From positions 62,001-126,000 of the forward strand of contig NZ_BBQI01000090.1 in assembly GCF_001652915.1 (NCBI RefSeq): DNA of 64,000 nt. The letters run 5' to 3'. Positions 37,572 to 46,803 of the stretch are shown here, piece by piece. The notes under the pieces were generated by a model. It had not been told where the DNA came from, did no database searches, and saw only the letters and a program-made list of their open reading frames with translations. A program made the translations under genes and the position numbers. The stretch's first letter is position 1, and each line of letters begins with the position of its first letter. This DNA is from Cupriavidus sp. D384 (GTDB lineage Bacteria; Pseudomonadota; Gammaproteobacteria; Burkholderiales; Burkholderiaceae).

Positions 37572-38363
37572 ATGGATGTTCCGAGCGTGTTCGCGTTCGA
37601 TTCGCGCGCTGTGCGCGTGGTGACAGGTCCGGACGGGCTGGCGTGGTTTGTGGCGACTGATATTGCGTCGGCGCTCGACTTTCGCATGGCAAGCGACATG
37701 GTTCGGATGCTTGATGACGACGAAAAGGGTACGCAGATTGTGCGTACCCCTGGCGGAGAGCAGGAAATGCTCCTCATCAGCGAAGCTGGGCTATATGCCG
37801 CTGTTCTCAGAAGCCGGAAGGAGGAAGCGAAGCGGTTCAAACGCTGGGTCACCCATGAGGTGCTGCCTGCCATCCGCAAAACGGGAGGCTATCAAGCAGG
37901 CCCGTCTGCTTCCCTGCATTTGGCTGCCCAGGCGCTACGCCTACGACTACTCGACCGGCTTCAATGCAGTCGTCTGCCGGCAATGCGGCTAACGATTTAT
38001 GACCAGTTGCGACAATTGTCTGATTTCATGGGCTTGCCCACGCCGCCGCTGGACTCCGTCAGCTCCGAGCACAAAGCGGATCCCGATGCGGTTTCCCAGC
38101 TTTGGGTTGCGCTCAACGAGCTGGGAAGAAAAAGCGTGCCATACAACCATGCTCGCGACCCACAGCTGCTAGCAATCAACGGCCCGCACATTGATAAGCT
38201 CTGTTCCGAGCATCGCCTTGTAATGCCGCCGCTCCGGCAAATGCGGCGAGCCATCATCGCTGCACCACGGTTCATCGACTTCCGCACCGTGAATAGCAAG
38301 CTCACCGGCCGAAGTACAAAATGTTGGGTGTTCCAGGCTGACGTCCCGCCCTCAGGCGCCTGA
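37572..38363 (+). CDS. Bro-N domain phage antirepressor-like protein
   Basis: 263 residues. The N-terminal Bro-N DNA-binding domain spans about 5-105 (VRVVTGPDGLAWFVATDIASAL, LISEAGLYAAVLRSRKEEAKRFKRWVTHEVLPAIRKTG). The C-terminal 150 residues are not recognised. A ribosome-binding site GGGAGAGG precedes the ATG. Such proteins are antirepressors or early regulators in many phages. The iteron array directly upstream makes this protein a candidate for binding it (inference). Confidence 0.82.
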   Translation: MDVPSVFAFDSRAVRVVTGPDGLAWFVATDIASALDFRMASDMVRMLDDDEKGTQIVRTPGGEQEMLLISEAGLYAAVLRSRKEEAKRFKRWVTHEVLPAIRKTGGYQAGPSASLHLAAQALRLRLLDRLQCSRLPAMRLTIYDQLRQLSDFMGLPTPPLDSVSSEHKADPDAVSQLWVALNELGRKSVPYNHARDPQLLAINGPHIDKLCSEHRLVMPPLRQMRRAIIAAPRFIDFRTVNSKLTGRSTKCWVFQADVPPSGA

Positions 38364-38668
38364 CGCTCGCCTTGGCTCATAAATTCGCAAAAACACCTGC
38401 ACTGCGCTGACATTCGACGGGGCCAGCACCGGCGCCGAAGATAGGCCGTCGACCGACGCACAAAAACCGGTCGATGAAGCGCGCCGGCGAGGCGGGGTCG
38501 AAGTGGCGCGCCGCACCATGCTCATACGTCACATAATTCTTAGCATCACGAATTCGGCTCACGCCTTGGGAGAGGTCCCGATCCCACGGAACAAACGCCG
38601 TTGGCTCAACTCATCGCCCCGCCTTACAATGGCATCACAAAATAACCATCGGGTAGGAGGGGCAAAAC
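38364..38668. other. Non-coding region with candidate cos site and promoter
   Basis: 305 bases between the Bro-N gene and the cargo cassette. It holds the cos candidate at 38479-38511 and a promoter candidate TTGGCT (38601-38606), 18-base spacer, TACAAT (38625-38630) for the downstream gene. A 61-codon minus-strand frame here is not supported. Confidence 0.6.
38479..38511. other. Candidate cos site (19-base cohesive end)
   Basis: The 19 bases GGCGAGGCGGGGTCGAAGT (38486-38504) begin with the same 12 bases that I recall for the P2-family cohesive end. They are framed exactly by a 7-bp inverted repeat, GCGCGCC (38479-38485) and GGCGCGC (38505-38511). The position to the left of the portal/terminase genes is where P2-like phages have cos. 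Confidence 0.6.
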
Positions 38669-39718
38669 ATGAGTGAAAGGGATGATCTCCTGGCATCGAT
38701 CGCCACCAAGGTCCAAACCTATCGCGCTGGCGAACTGGCCGCGCCGGATGCCGGGCACGTCGATCGGTGGGCGCAACAGTTTTCCGCACACGACCAAGTA
38801 CCCTTTCTCAAGGAGTTCGACCACGTTATCGGGCAGACTTTTTTAACCCAACAAATGGTCGACCAATTCCTTCAAGATCTAGTAGTCAACGAGAAGCTCG
38901 CCGGGAAGGACTTTCGGTCTTACTGGCGGAAGGCGAACGTTCTTAACATTCAAAAATACGGTCAGAGCCAAAAAGAAATGCTCAAGCTGTTCGACATCGC
39001 ATTACAAAAGCAATGTGGATTCGGCTTGGCGGGCTGCGGCTCGGACGAGGGTGATTATATATATCTAGACGATATTCTATTCTCAGGTAGCCGCGTAGCA
39101 ACAGACCTTGAAGCGTGGATATCAGAAAAAGCACCTGCGAAAGCTAATGTCCAAGTACTGCTGATGGGCCTTCACACTGGCGGGCATTATTTTATTAACA
39201 GTCGACGCCTTCGAGAAGCAAGAGAAAATGCTAACAAGGACATCCAATTCCATTTTTGGAGAATGGTGGAACTGGAAAATCAAAAATATCACAAGGATAA
39301 CTCGGGCGTCCTTTGGCCGACTGTCATTCCTGATGACCCCCTCGTCAAGCAGTACGTTGAATCGGAGAAGCGATTCCCTCTTGCATTACGAAATCCAGGT
39401 GGGAAGCTAAACTTCTTTTCTTCGGAAGTTGGTCGTCAACTGCTGGAACGCGAATTTTTGGTCGCGGGGGTAAAAATCCGTTCACGCATTCAGGAACCAA
39501 AGAGCATTATGCGTCCGCTTGGCTTCGGGAATTTCGGCGTGGGCTTCGGCTCTCCTATCGCGACTTACAGAAATTGCCCCAACAATGCCCCACTCGCCGT
39601 GTGGTGGGGAGATCCCAAAGCAACTTCTGGCGCATTGCATTGGTATCCCCTTGTGCCCCGAAAGACTTATTCGTCGCCGGAGAATGTCTTCCATGGTCTC
39701 GATGATCTTACAGGCTGA
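38669..39718 (+). CDS. Phosphoribosyltransferase-like protein of a predicted conflict cassette
   Basis: 349 residues. The motif IYLDDILFSGSRV (131-143) matches the PRPP-binding loop of type I phosphoribosyltransferases (hydrophobic-DD-x3-SG-[ST]-x). The N-terminal 100 residues are helical and the C-terminal 150 are unrecognised. GGAGG lies before the ATG. Base composition is more A+T-rich than the phage structural genes. The stop overlaps the start of the NADAR gene by about 26 bases, so they form a coupled two-gene unit. PRTase-like proteins paired with nucleotide-processing enzymes have been predicted in bacterial conflict systems. The exact activity is unknown. Confidence 0.7.
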   Translation: MSERDDLLASIATKVQTYRAGELAAPDAGHVDRWAQQFSAHDQVPFLKEFDHVIGQTFLTQQMVDQFLQDLVVNEKLAGKDFRSYWRKANVLNIQKYGQSQKEMLKLFDIALQKQCGFGLAGCGSDEGDYIYLDDILFSGSRVATDLEAWISEKAPAKANVQVLLMGLHTGGHYFINSRRLREARENANKDIQFHFWRMVELENQKYHKDNSGVLWPTVIPDDPLVKQYVESEKRFPLALRNPGGKLNFFSSEVGRQLLEREFLVAGVKIRSRIQEPKSIMRPLGFGNFGVGFGSPIATYRNCPNNAPLAVWWGDPKATSGALHWYPLVPRKTYSSPENVFHGLDDLTG

Positions 39719-40343
39719 TTCGCCGAATTTCCGAACCTATTCGCGAGGAGAGGTCGTTGTGGTCTTTAGGACCAAGGAAAGCTTTGGTGGGCTTTCTAAT
39801 ATGGCTTCCGGTTTTGCTCTACACGTGAACGGTACAAGGATTCTTACTTCTGAAGCCTTGTACCAAGCGTGCCGCTTTCCTCACTTGCCCGAGGTGCAGA
39901 GGGAAATCATTGGCCAGCACAGCCCAATGACCGCGAAGATGAAAAGTAAGCCATATCGTCACCATACTCGACCAGATTGGGATTACGTACGATTTCGAAT
40001 TATGCGGTGGTGCTTACGGGTGAAACTTGCGCAACACTATGAAAAATTCGGAGAATTGCTTATGTCAACCGGCCATCGGCCGATTGTAGAGGAATCGCGA
40101 AAAGATGATTATTGGGGAGCAAAGTCGGTAGGAGAGGAAAACGAAAGCTTGATCGGTCAAAACGTTTTAGGACGTTTACTGATGGAACTTCGGGAATTAT
40201 TAAGAGAGGATAGCGATAGAAAATTGACCTCTGTCCTTCCTTTAAGCATTCCCGATTTTTACCTAATGGGGAAGCCCATCGATGCTGTCATCCCCGAAGG
40301 CCCAATTGAGCGGGAGTGGGGAACACAACGCGATTTTTTTTAA
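39693..40343 (+). CDS. NADAR (YbiA-type) N-glycosidase-like protein
   Basis: 216 residues. SFGGLSNM (30-37), TSEALYQACRFP (52-63), the HSPMTAK stretch and WGA at 141-143 match the NADAR/YbiA fold, whose members cleave N-glycosidic bonds in ADP-ribose-related metabolites or remove ADP-ribose from nucleic acid. The start is uncertain: ATG 39693 follows GGAG by ten bases, and ATG 39684 or 39702 are possible. It is translationally coupled to the upstream PRTase-like gene. The last 50 residues are an extra C-terminal tail. It is A+T-richer than the adjoining phage genes, so probably foreign cargo. Confidence 0.8.
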   Translation: MVSMILQADSPNFRTYSRGEVVVVFRTKESFGGLSNMASGFALHVNGTRILTSEALYQACRFPHLPEVQREIIGQHSPMTAKMKSKPYRHHTRPDWDYVRFRIMRWCLRVKLAQHYEKFGELLMSTGHRPIVEESRKDDYWGAKSVGEENESLIGQNVLGRLLMELRELLREDSDRKLTSVLPLSIPDFYLMGKPIDAVIPEGPIEREWGTQRDFF

Positions 40344-40412
40344 CGTACGGCTGATTCGTTTATCTCTTCACATTCGGACATCTGCCTGGATGCTGTTCAT
40401 GATGACAGGCGT

Positions 40413-41402
40413 TCAAAGCTCATACCCCCCAAACCTAACCACCCCCTCCCCCACCCACTCATTCACCTCCATCAGCCGCTCCTGCAGCGGCTTCACCTCA
40501 TTCCGCGCAAACACCAAAGCCGCCTTCTCAGCATCCCCGAACCCCCCAGTATTCGAAGGAATAATCCCCATCAACTGCGGCGGCACCCGATGCGCGGCCA
40601 GCTGGTCGTCACGCGTGACATTCTTGATATTCCAAAACTCATCCTTGGCAGCCACCTCGGACACGGGTATCAACTGAATCCCATCCTTCTTGCCCGAAGG
40701 CGCATACACAAACAGGTTCCGGAAATTCCCCGGACCCTTGCTGTTCTTCAACGCCTCACGCAGCGCGTCCACGTCTTCCTGCTTCTGCGCCGCGTCCGTC
40801 ATATACAGGATGAACCCCGCATGGCTCCCGTTCTTGTAATACCGCCGCCGAAATAGCGTCGCCGATTCGTTCAGCCACGTCGCGTTCAGCGCCGACAGGT
40901 ATTCCGGCAGGCCGTACACCTCCTGGTTAATGTCCGGCTCCATCAGATGGAACACGCTGCCAGGCTTGAACCGATGCACGTCCTGCATGTTCTGCACGAA
41001 GTAGTAGCTATCCAGATCCAGACCCCGCCGCATGTACTTCGCCAGGGCCGGCTCCAGCGCCACCGGCCGCCCCAGTACGTTGTCCCGCCGCTCCAGGTAC
41101 CCGTTGCCGAATACCAGAAAATCCTGCACCCAGCGCGCGAACGCCGACCGCGACAGCAGTTTGTGCGGGATGAACGTCGACACCAGGATGTTCCGCTTCA
41201 CGTAGATTGGCGAGCTGTTATGCACCGCCGCCCGGAACGTGCGCGCCAGGCCGTCCCAGGGCATGGGCGGCTCGAACCAGTCGCCCACGCGCAGGCATTC
41301 CACATAATCCAGCAGCTCGCGCCGATCCAGCACTGCCACCGGGTCGCCAAATGTGAACGCCTCCACAGCCCCGCCCTTCGCACGAATTTTCTTCCCACTC
41401 AT
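40413..41402 (-). CDS. Q: Phage portal protein (P2 gpQ family)
   Basis: 329 residues (P2 gpQ 344) forming the dodecameric vertex through which DNA enters the capsid. WVQDFLVFGNGYLE, LMEPDINQEVYGLPEYL and RVPPQLMGIIP are typical of the family. Its ATG overlaps the terminase stop (ATGA, 41399-41402). It is transcribed leftward after gene P. Confidence 0.94.
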   Translation of the reverse strand: MSGKKIRAKGGAVEAFTFGDPVAVLDRRELLDYVECLRVGDWFEPPMPWDGLARTFRAAVHNSSPIYVKRNILVSTFIPHKLLSRSAFARWVQDFLVFGNGYLERRDNVLGRPVALEPALAKYMRRGLDLDSYYFVQNMQDVHRFKPGSVFHLMEPDINQEVYGLPEYLSALNATWLNESATLFRRRYYKNGSHAGFILYMTDAAQKQEDVDALREALKNSKGPGNFRNLFVYAPSGKKDGIQLIPVSEVAAKDEFWNIKNVTRDDQLAAHRVPPQLMGIIPSNTGGFGDAEKAALVFARNEVKPLQERLMEVNEWVGEGVVRFGGYEL

Positions 41403-43180
41403 GACATCTCCATAATGCTCGTATTCGTTGTGGTCACCCCCTCAAACGGCTCGTGCGCGATGGCATGCATGCACGCCCAGGCCAGATCCGCGTGGCTGGT
41501 TTCTTCAGACCGCCCAGCCTGGTAGGTGACACGCCCCCCGGCCGCCGTGGTGGTCTTTTTGATCGACATGAACGACGCAGCAAAGTCCGTCCACCCGGCA
41601 TCGAACTCCAGCCGCCCCTTGCTGATCACGTCGTGCGCCTTCAGCACAAGGCCGGTCTTCACCTCCACGGAATAGGTAAAGCCCCGCGCATCGGGCCGGA
41701 ACTTGCTGACGAGCTGGAACACCGCGTCGCCAATGCCCGTCCGGTCGATGCCGATGTACGCCACGCTGTACCGCTCGCACACTCGCTTGATCGCCGCTGC
41801 CTGCTCCTCGTAGTCGATGCCCCGGAACTGGTGCTTCTCCAGCACGCGAAACTTGCCGCCGGCCACCAGCGGCGGCGCCACCACCACCAGCGCGGCGCTG
41901 TCGCCGCCTCCCCCGTTCGGGTCATACCCTACCCACACGTCGCGGTTGCCAAACGGCCGCGGTGACCAGTGCCGGAAGTCCTCCCACACCTCCCAGCTAT
42001 CCACCATGCAGCGCATCAGCATCGACAGCGGGAACACCGACGCCGCATCGTCGATAAACCCGCACATCAGCAGGTTCTCGAAGTCCGCATCGCTGTATTC
42101 CAGGCGCAGCTGCTCGATGTCGAACAGGTTGCAGCCGCCAGCAATCGCATCCTCCACGGTCACGATCTGCCGCCACTGGCCGTCCGCGCACCGCCGCCCG
42201 TCGCGCAAGTTCGCGTGGCTCACATCCACGCGGATGTGGTCTTGCTTCTTCCGTCCCCGGTTGAACAGCGCCCCCGACCAGAACGGGTACGCCTCATGCG
42301 CCAGGCTCGAAGGCGTCGAGAAATACGTCTGCCGCCATTTCGAGTGGATGGACATCCCCGACGCCACCTTCCGCAGCTCCTGAAAACGCTGGATCCAGAA
42401 GTACTCGTCCAGGTACAGGTTGCCGTGGTAGCTCTGCGCCGTGCGCGCGTTCGTGCCCAGGAAGTACAGCGTGGCACCGTTCGGCAGCACCATCGGGTCG
42501 CCCTTCAACTCCACGCCCACGGCATCCCTGGCAAACTGCATGATGTACTGCTTGAAGACGTGCGCCTGCGCCTTGCTGGCCGACAGGAAGATCTGGTTGC
42601 GCCCCGTGGTTAGCGCGTCCACCAGCGCCTCCCGCGCGAAGTACCACGTCGCCCCGATCTGCCGGCTCTTCAGGATGTTGCGGATCCGCTCGGCCAGGCC
42701 CGCCTCGTACCACACGCGCTGATACGCGAACATCGAATCCATGAACGCGTCCACCAGCTCGCCCTGCTGCTCCTCGCTGATCGCGTTGCGCTCCGCCTTG
42801 CGCCGAGGGCCCTTGTTGCGATTCGCCACCTTGGGATTCAGATCCACCTCGTTGCCGCTGGCCTCATAGCGCCGTACACGCGCCAGCCGCTCGATCTGGC
42901 GCCCCAGCAGGTCGATCTCCTTGTAGTCCTTGCCCTCCTTCTGGTCCTTGGCCACCAGCAGGGCCATCCGCGCCTCCAGGCTCGCGCCCACGCGCTCCAC
43001 CGTGTCGGCCTTGTGCCATTCCTCGCGCCGCTTCCAGCTATGTACGGTCGCGGCCTTGATGCCGAGCATCTCGGCAATGCGCGCCACGCGGTATCCCTGC
43101 CAGTAGAGCCCGCGCGCAATGCGGCGCGGATCCATCTGCGGGTCGAATGGATGCGTGGAAATGGGCGGCAGCGTAGTCAT
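41399..43180 (-). CDS. P: Phage terminase large subunit (P2 gpP family)
   Basis: 593 residues (P2 590), the ATPase and cos-cleaving nuclease of the packaging motor. An HTH-like segment at about 25-50 (ARIAEMLGIKAATVHSWKRR) precedes the ATPase core; the C-terminal nuclease includes VGYDPNGGGGDSAALVVV and IGIDRTGIGDAV. ATG 43180 is used; ATG 43135 (MDPRRIARG) is a possible later start. It is divergent from gene O across 137 bases that hold a late-activator-type dyad. Confidence 0.95.
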   Translation of the reverse strand: MTTLPPISTHPFDPQMDPRRIARGLYWQGYRVARIAEMLGIKAATVHSWKRREEWHKADTVERVGASLEARMALLVAKDQKEGKDYKEIDLLGRQIERLARVRRYEASGNEVDLNPKVANRNKGPRRKAERNAISEEQQGELVDAFMDSMFAYQRVWYEAGLAERIRNILKSRQIGATWYFAREALVDALTTGRNQIFLSASKAQAHVFKQYIMQFARDAVGVELKGDPMVLPNGATLYFLGTNARTAQSYHGNLYLDEYFWIQRFQELRKVASGMSIHSKWRQTYFSTPSSLAHEAYPFWSGALFNRGRKKQDHIRVDVSHANLRDGRRCADGQWRQIVTVEDAIAGGCNLFDIEQLRLEYSDADFENLLMCGFIDDAASVFPLSMLMRCMVDSWEVWEDFRHWSPRPFGNRDVWVGYDPNGGGGDSAALVVVAPPLVAGGKFRVLEKHQFRGIDYEEQAAAIKRVCERYSVAYIGIDRTGIGDAVFQLVSKFRPDARGFTYSVEVKTGLVLKAHDVISKGRLEFDAGWTDFAASFMSIKKTTTAAGGRVTYQAGRSEETSHADLAWACMHAIAHEPFEGVTTTNTSIMEMS

Positions 43181-43223
43181 GCCGCAACGCTACCGGTCGC
43201 GCGCACGCGTGCCACGCGGCCGA

Positions 43224-43248
43224 TGTTGTCTGCCCGGCGCGAACAACA
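43224..43248. promoter_or_regulatory. Late-activator dyad 1, between P and O
   Basis: TGTTGT, 13 bases, ACAACA. It lies in the divergent P/O control region. The same dyad recurs before R, V and FI. It resembles the Ogr/Delta sites of P2 (TGT-N12-ACA centred near -55), with a spacing of 13. Confidence 0.7.
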
Positions 43249-43317
43249 CCGCGACGTTGCCCGCGCGAGTTCGCCTGCCCACCATGGCAACACCACTGAT
43301 TCACCGACGAGAAAGCC

Positions 43318-44178
43318 ATGGCCAGCAGCAAGCCCAAGTTCTTCCGCATCGCCACAGAAGGCGCCACCAGCGACGGCCGCGTAATCGACCGCCAGATGCT
43401 CTTGCAGATGGCCGCCAGCTACACGCCGCAGACGTACGGCGCCCGCATCAACCTCGAACACATTCGCGGCATCGACCCCAAGGGCATGTTCCAGGCCTAC
43501 GGCGACGTCATGGCCCTGAAAGCCGAAGAGCAGCACGGCAAGATGCGCCTCTTCGCGCAGCTCGATCCCACCCCCGAGCTGGTGTCGCTAACCAAGGCCC
43601 GCCAGAAAATCTTCTGCTCGATGGAGGTGAACCCCGATTTCGCGGACACCGGCGAGGCCTACCTCACCGGCCTGGCCGTCACCGACAATCCGGCCAGCCT
43701 GGGCTGCGAGATGCTCCAGTTCAGCGCCAACGCCAAGGTCAACCCGCTGGCCGACCGCAAACAGGCCCCGAACAACCTGTTTTCCGAAGCCGTCGAAGTC
43801 GACCTGGACTTCACCACCGACGATCCCAGCGAACCGGCCCAGCCCACCCAACCCAACAGCGGCCTGGCCGCATCCATCAAGCGTCTGTTCGGCCGCGTCG
43901 ACAAGTCCGAAGCGGGAAGCCAGGCGCAGCACGCCGATACGCGCGAGGCTGTCGAGCAACTGGCCCGCGAGATCCATTCGATGGGCGGCACCTTCACCAA
44001 GGTCACCCAGGCACTGGAATCCATCGCCAGCCAGGTGGACACCATCCAGTCCGAGCAGCAGAAGGACAAGGCCGATTTCTCCAGCCTGAAGACCGCACTG
44101 GAATCGACCGAGTCATACAGCCGCCGCCCACCCGCCACCGGCGGCGACGGTAGCACTGCCGCATCCACCGACTGCTGA
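43318..44178 (+). CDS. O: Capsid scaffolding protein with protease domain (P2 gpO family)
   Basis: 286 residues (P2 284). The N-terminal serine-protease part (about 1-150) contains EHIRG, where the His is likely catalytic, and FCSMEVNPDF, where the Ser is likely the nucleophile. The C-terminal coiled region scaffolds gpN assembly. It starts the rightward late operon. The end is Ser/Thr-rich. Confidence 0.93.
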   Translation: MASSKPKFFRIATEGATSDGRVIDRQMLLQMAASYTPQTYGARINLEHIRGIDPKGMFQAYGDVMALKAEEQHGKMRLFAQLDPTPELVSLTKARQKIFCSMEVNPDFADTGEAYLTGLAVTDNPASLGCEMLQFSANAKVNPLADRKQAPNNLFSEAVEVDLDFTTDDPSEPAQPTQPNSGLAASIKRLFGRVDKSEAGSQAQHADTREAVEQLAREIHSMGGTFTKVTQALESIASQVDTIQSEQQKDKADFSSLKTALESTESYSRRPPATGGDGSTAASTDC

Positions 44179-44224
44179 CCCGCTCATCACACCGCATCTC
44201 ACCCCATTCCTCCGGAGCCCATCC

Positions 44225-45250
44225 ATGCGCAACAACACGCGCCGCCTGTACACGGCCTACGAACAACGCGTTGCAGAACTGAACGGCGTGGACCGCGTCG
44301 ACCGCAAGTTCAGCGTCATCCCCACCATCCAGCAGAAGCTGGAAACGCGCGTACAGGAATCGAGCGAATTCCTCTCGCGGATCAACATCATTGGCGTGCC
44401 CGAACTGGAGGGCGAGAAGGTAGGCCTGGGCGTTTCCGGTCCCGCGGCAAGTACCACCGACACGTCGAAGAAGGAACGCCAGACCACCGACCTGGCCGCG
44501 CTCGACAACCGCCGGTACCGGTGCGAGAAGACCGACTCCGACACGCACATCACCTACCAGCGCCTGGACACCTGGGCCAAGTTCGCCGACTTCCAGACGC
44601 GCCTGCGAGACGCCATCCTGCGCCGCCAGGCACTGGACCGCATCATGATCGGCTTCCACGGTACTGGCCGGGCCGCCACGTCCGACCGCAAGGCCAACCC
44701 GATGCTCCAGGACGTGAACACGGGCTGGCTCGAACACCTGCGCAAGGAAGCGAAGGAACGTGTCATGAGCGGCGCCAAGACGCCCGACAAGATCGTTGTG
44801 GGTGGTTTCGATGGTGACGAGAAGCGCGACTACGCCAACCTCGACGCCCTGGTCTTCGACCTCTGCAACAACCTGATCGCGCCGTGGTACGCCGAGGATC
44901 CGGATCTGGTCGTCATCTGCGGCCGCAAGCTGCTGGCCGACAAGTACTTCCCCCTGGTCAACCGCGACCGGGAGCCGACCGAAAAGCTGGCCGCCGACAT
45001 CATCATGAGCCAGAAGCGCATCGGCAACCTGCCGGCCATCCGCGTGCCGTATTTCCCGCCGGACGCCCTGCTGGTGACCCGCCTGGACAACCTGTCCATC
45101 TACTGGCAGGAAGGCAGCCGCCGTCGCACCATCGTCGACAACGCCAAGCGCGACCGCATCGAGAACTACGAGTCGAGCAACGACGCCTACGTGGTCGAAG
45201 ACTTCGAATGCGTGGCGATGGCCGAGAACATCGAGGTGGTCGACGTATGA
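44225..45250 (+). CDS. N: Major capsid protein (P2 gpN family)
   Basis: 341 residues (P2 357), HK97-fold capsid subunit, probably processed at the N-terminus by gpO. Family stretches include TDLAALDNRRYRCEKTDSDTHI, FHGTGRAATSD and NVGWLE-like NTGWLEHLR. Its stop overlaps the start of gene M (ATGA). Confidence 0.95.
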   Translation: MRNNTRRLYTAYEQRVAELNGVDRVDRKFSVIPTIQQKLETRVQESSEFLSRINIIGVPELEGEKVGLGVSGPAASTTDTSKKERQTTDLAALDNRRYRCEKTDSDTHITYQRLDTWAKFADFQTRLRDAILRRQALDRIMIGFHGTGRAATSDRKANPMLQDVNTGWLEHLRKEAKERVMSGAKTPDKIVVGGFDGDEKRDYANLDALVFDLCNNLIAPWYAEDPDLVVICGRKLLADKYFPLVNRDREPTEKLAADIIMSQKRIGNLPAIRVPYFPPDALLVTRLDNLSIYWQEGSRRRTIVDNAKRDRIENYESSNDAYVVEDFECVAMAENIEVVDV

Positions 45251-45978
45251 GCAGCCCCGCCCGCAGCCACTTCCTGCGCATGGCCGCCGCGCGGTCTGCC
45301 GCCGACGCCGAGGCCGCCAACCCGCTCCGCCACGCCACCGGCTACGAGCTGATGCTGGCCCAGCTGGCAGAGCACAAGCGCGCCCTGAAGCTGATCCAGT
45401 CCATCGAACGCAAGGCCGACGCCAAGCGCACGATGCTGCCCGAATACCAGGCGTGGATCGAAGGCGTGATCGCCGCCGGCGCCGCCATCCAGGACGAAGT
45501 GTTCATGACCGTCATGGTCTGGCACATCGACGTCGGCGACTTCGCTGGCGCCCTGCCGCTGGCCCGCCACGCCATCCGCCACCGCCTCGCCATGCCCGAT
45601 CAGTACCAGCGCACCACCGCCTGCCTGATCGCCGAGGAGTACGCCACCATGGCCATCAAGGCCGCAGAGGCCGGCGAGCCCGTGGATACCGACGCGCTCG
45701 CCGACATTGCCCAGCTCGTGGAGAGCGAAGACATGCCCGACGAAGTGCGCGCGAAGCTCCACAAGGCCATTGGCTACGCCAGCCTGACCGGCATCTCCGC
45801 CCTGCCGGCGGACCACCAGCAGCCCGCCCGGCAGGCCGCCCTTGCCCATCTGCAGCGCGCCCTGACGCTGCACGACAAGTCAGGTGTGAAGAAAGACATC
45901 GAGCGCCTCGAGCGCGAGATCCGAAACGCAGCCACCGCCGCACCGCCCGAAGGCAAGCAAGGCGACGGACCCGGCTGA
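45247..45978 (+). CDS. M: Terminase small subunit (P2 gpM family)
   Basis: 243 residues (P2 247), DNA-recognition subunit of the terminase that binds cos. The core shows EYQAWIEGVIAAGAAIQDEVFMTVMVWHIDVGD, typical of the family. It is coupled to N by ATGA overlap. It would act on the cos candidate near 38.5 kb. Confidence 0.93.
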   Translation: MSSPARSHFLRMAAARSAADAEAANPLRHATGYELMLAQLAEHKRALKLIQSIERKADAKRTMLPEYQAWIEGVIAAGAAIQDEVFMTVMVWHIDVGDFAGALPLARHAIRHRLAMPDQYQRTTACLIAEEYATMAIKAAEAGEPVDTDALADIAQLVESEDMPDEVRAKLHKAIGYASLTGISALPADHQQPARQAALAHLQRALTLHDKSGVKKDIERLEREIRNAATAAPPEGKQGDGPG

Positions 45979-46098
45979 CCCCGAGCGTGACCCCGCGCAC
46001 CAGGCGGCACGGGGTGTCCAAGGCCAGGCCACGCGCCGCCCCGACGGTCACCCCGTCCACCGCCTCCGCCGCCTCCACTGTTCCGACCAGGCCCAGCC

Positions 46099-46575
46099 AT
46101 GTCTTCGTTCCTCGCCAACGCTCCCGCGCAACCCGGCCAGACCGTCATCGCCAACGACGGCTTCTTCCCCGCCATCGATGTCAGCGTCGCGATGGCCGCG
46201 ATGCGCCAGGACGGCACCGTCAGCGCCGAGCGCCTGCGTGCCGCGCTGATCGAGGCCATCCTGTCGGTCAACGAAGACCTGGCGGCATGGCGCGGCGCCC
46301 AGCAGGCCGCCGGCCACGCCAGGCTCGAAGATGTGCCGGCCAAGATCGAGGGCACGATCGACGGCAAGCCGGCCCACGTCCACCGCTACCTGCGGGCCGT
46401 GTACTGCGAGGCCCGCGCCGGCCTGATCGAACGCTACCGGGACTACGACGCCACCGCCGCCGGCGACCGCAAGGCCGAGGCGCTGATGCAGGCCGTGGAC
46501 GATCTGCGCCGCGACGCGCGCTGGTCGGTCAGCGATATCGTCGGCCGGCCGCGCAGCACCGTGGAGCTGATCTGA
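46099..46575 (+). CDS. L: Head completion protein (P2 gpL family)
   Basis: 158 residues (P2 169), acts after packaging to stabilise the filled head. WSVSDIVGRPRSTVELI at the C-terminus is typical. It lies 120 bases after M and overlaps the tail gene X by one base (TGATG). Confidence 0.9.
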   Translation: MSSFLANAPAQPGQTVIANDGFFPAIDVSVAMAAMRQDGTVSAERLRAALIEAILSVNEDLAAWRGAQQAAGHARLEDVPAKIEGTIDGKPAHVHRYLRAVYCEARAGLIERYRDYDATAAGDRKAEALMQAVDDLRRDARWSVSDIVGRPRSTVELI

Positions 46576-46778
46576 TGCGCGCCATCGCCATGCAGGGCGA
46601 CACCGTGGACGCCATCTGCCACCGCATCTACGGCCAGACCGCCGGCATCACCGAGGCGGTCCTCGAAGCAAATCCGGGCCTGGCCGGTCTCGGCCCGGTC
46701 CTTCCCCATGGCACGGTCGTGAACCTGCCAGACCTGCCACCCCGGCCGGACGTGAAGCGCGTCCAGCTGTGGGACTGA
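46575..46778 (+). CDS. X: Tail protein X (P2 gpX family)
   Basis: 67 residues, exactly the P2 length, with a LysM-like fold (MQGDTVDAICHRIYG, then VLEANPGLA, and HGTVVNLPDLP). It acts in tail assembly. Its ATG overlaps the L stop. Confidence 0.93.
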   Translation: MRAIAMQGDTVDAICHRIYGQTAGITEAVLEANPGLAGLGPVLPHGTVVNLPDLPPRPDVKRVQLWD

Positions 46779-46803
46779 CACCAATGACCAAGCAAGGACC
46801 AAC

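Noticed and set aside
38377..38562. 61-codon minus-strand frame between Bro-N and the cassette
   Set aside because: It overlaps the cos candidate and shows no domain; possible gene remnant but not supportable.
45453..46098. 441-codon plus-strand frame continuing from inside gene M
   Set aside because: Arg/Pro-rich shadow of gene M; only the end corresponds to real gene X, which has its own start at 46575.
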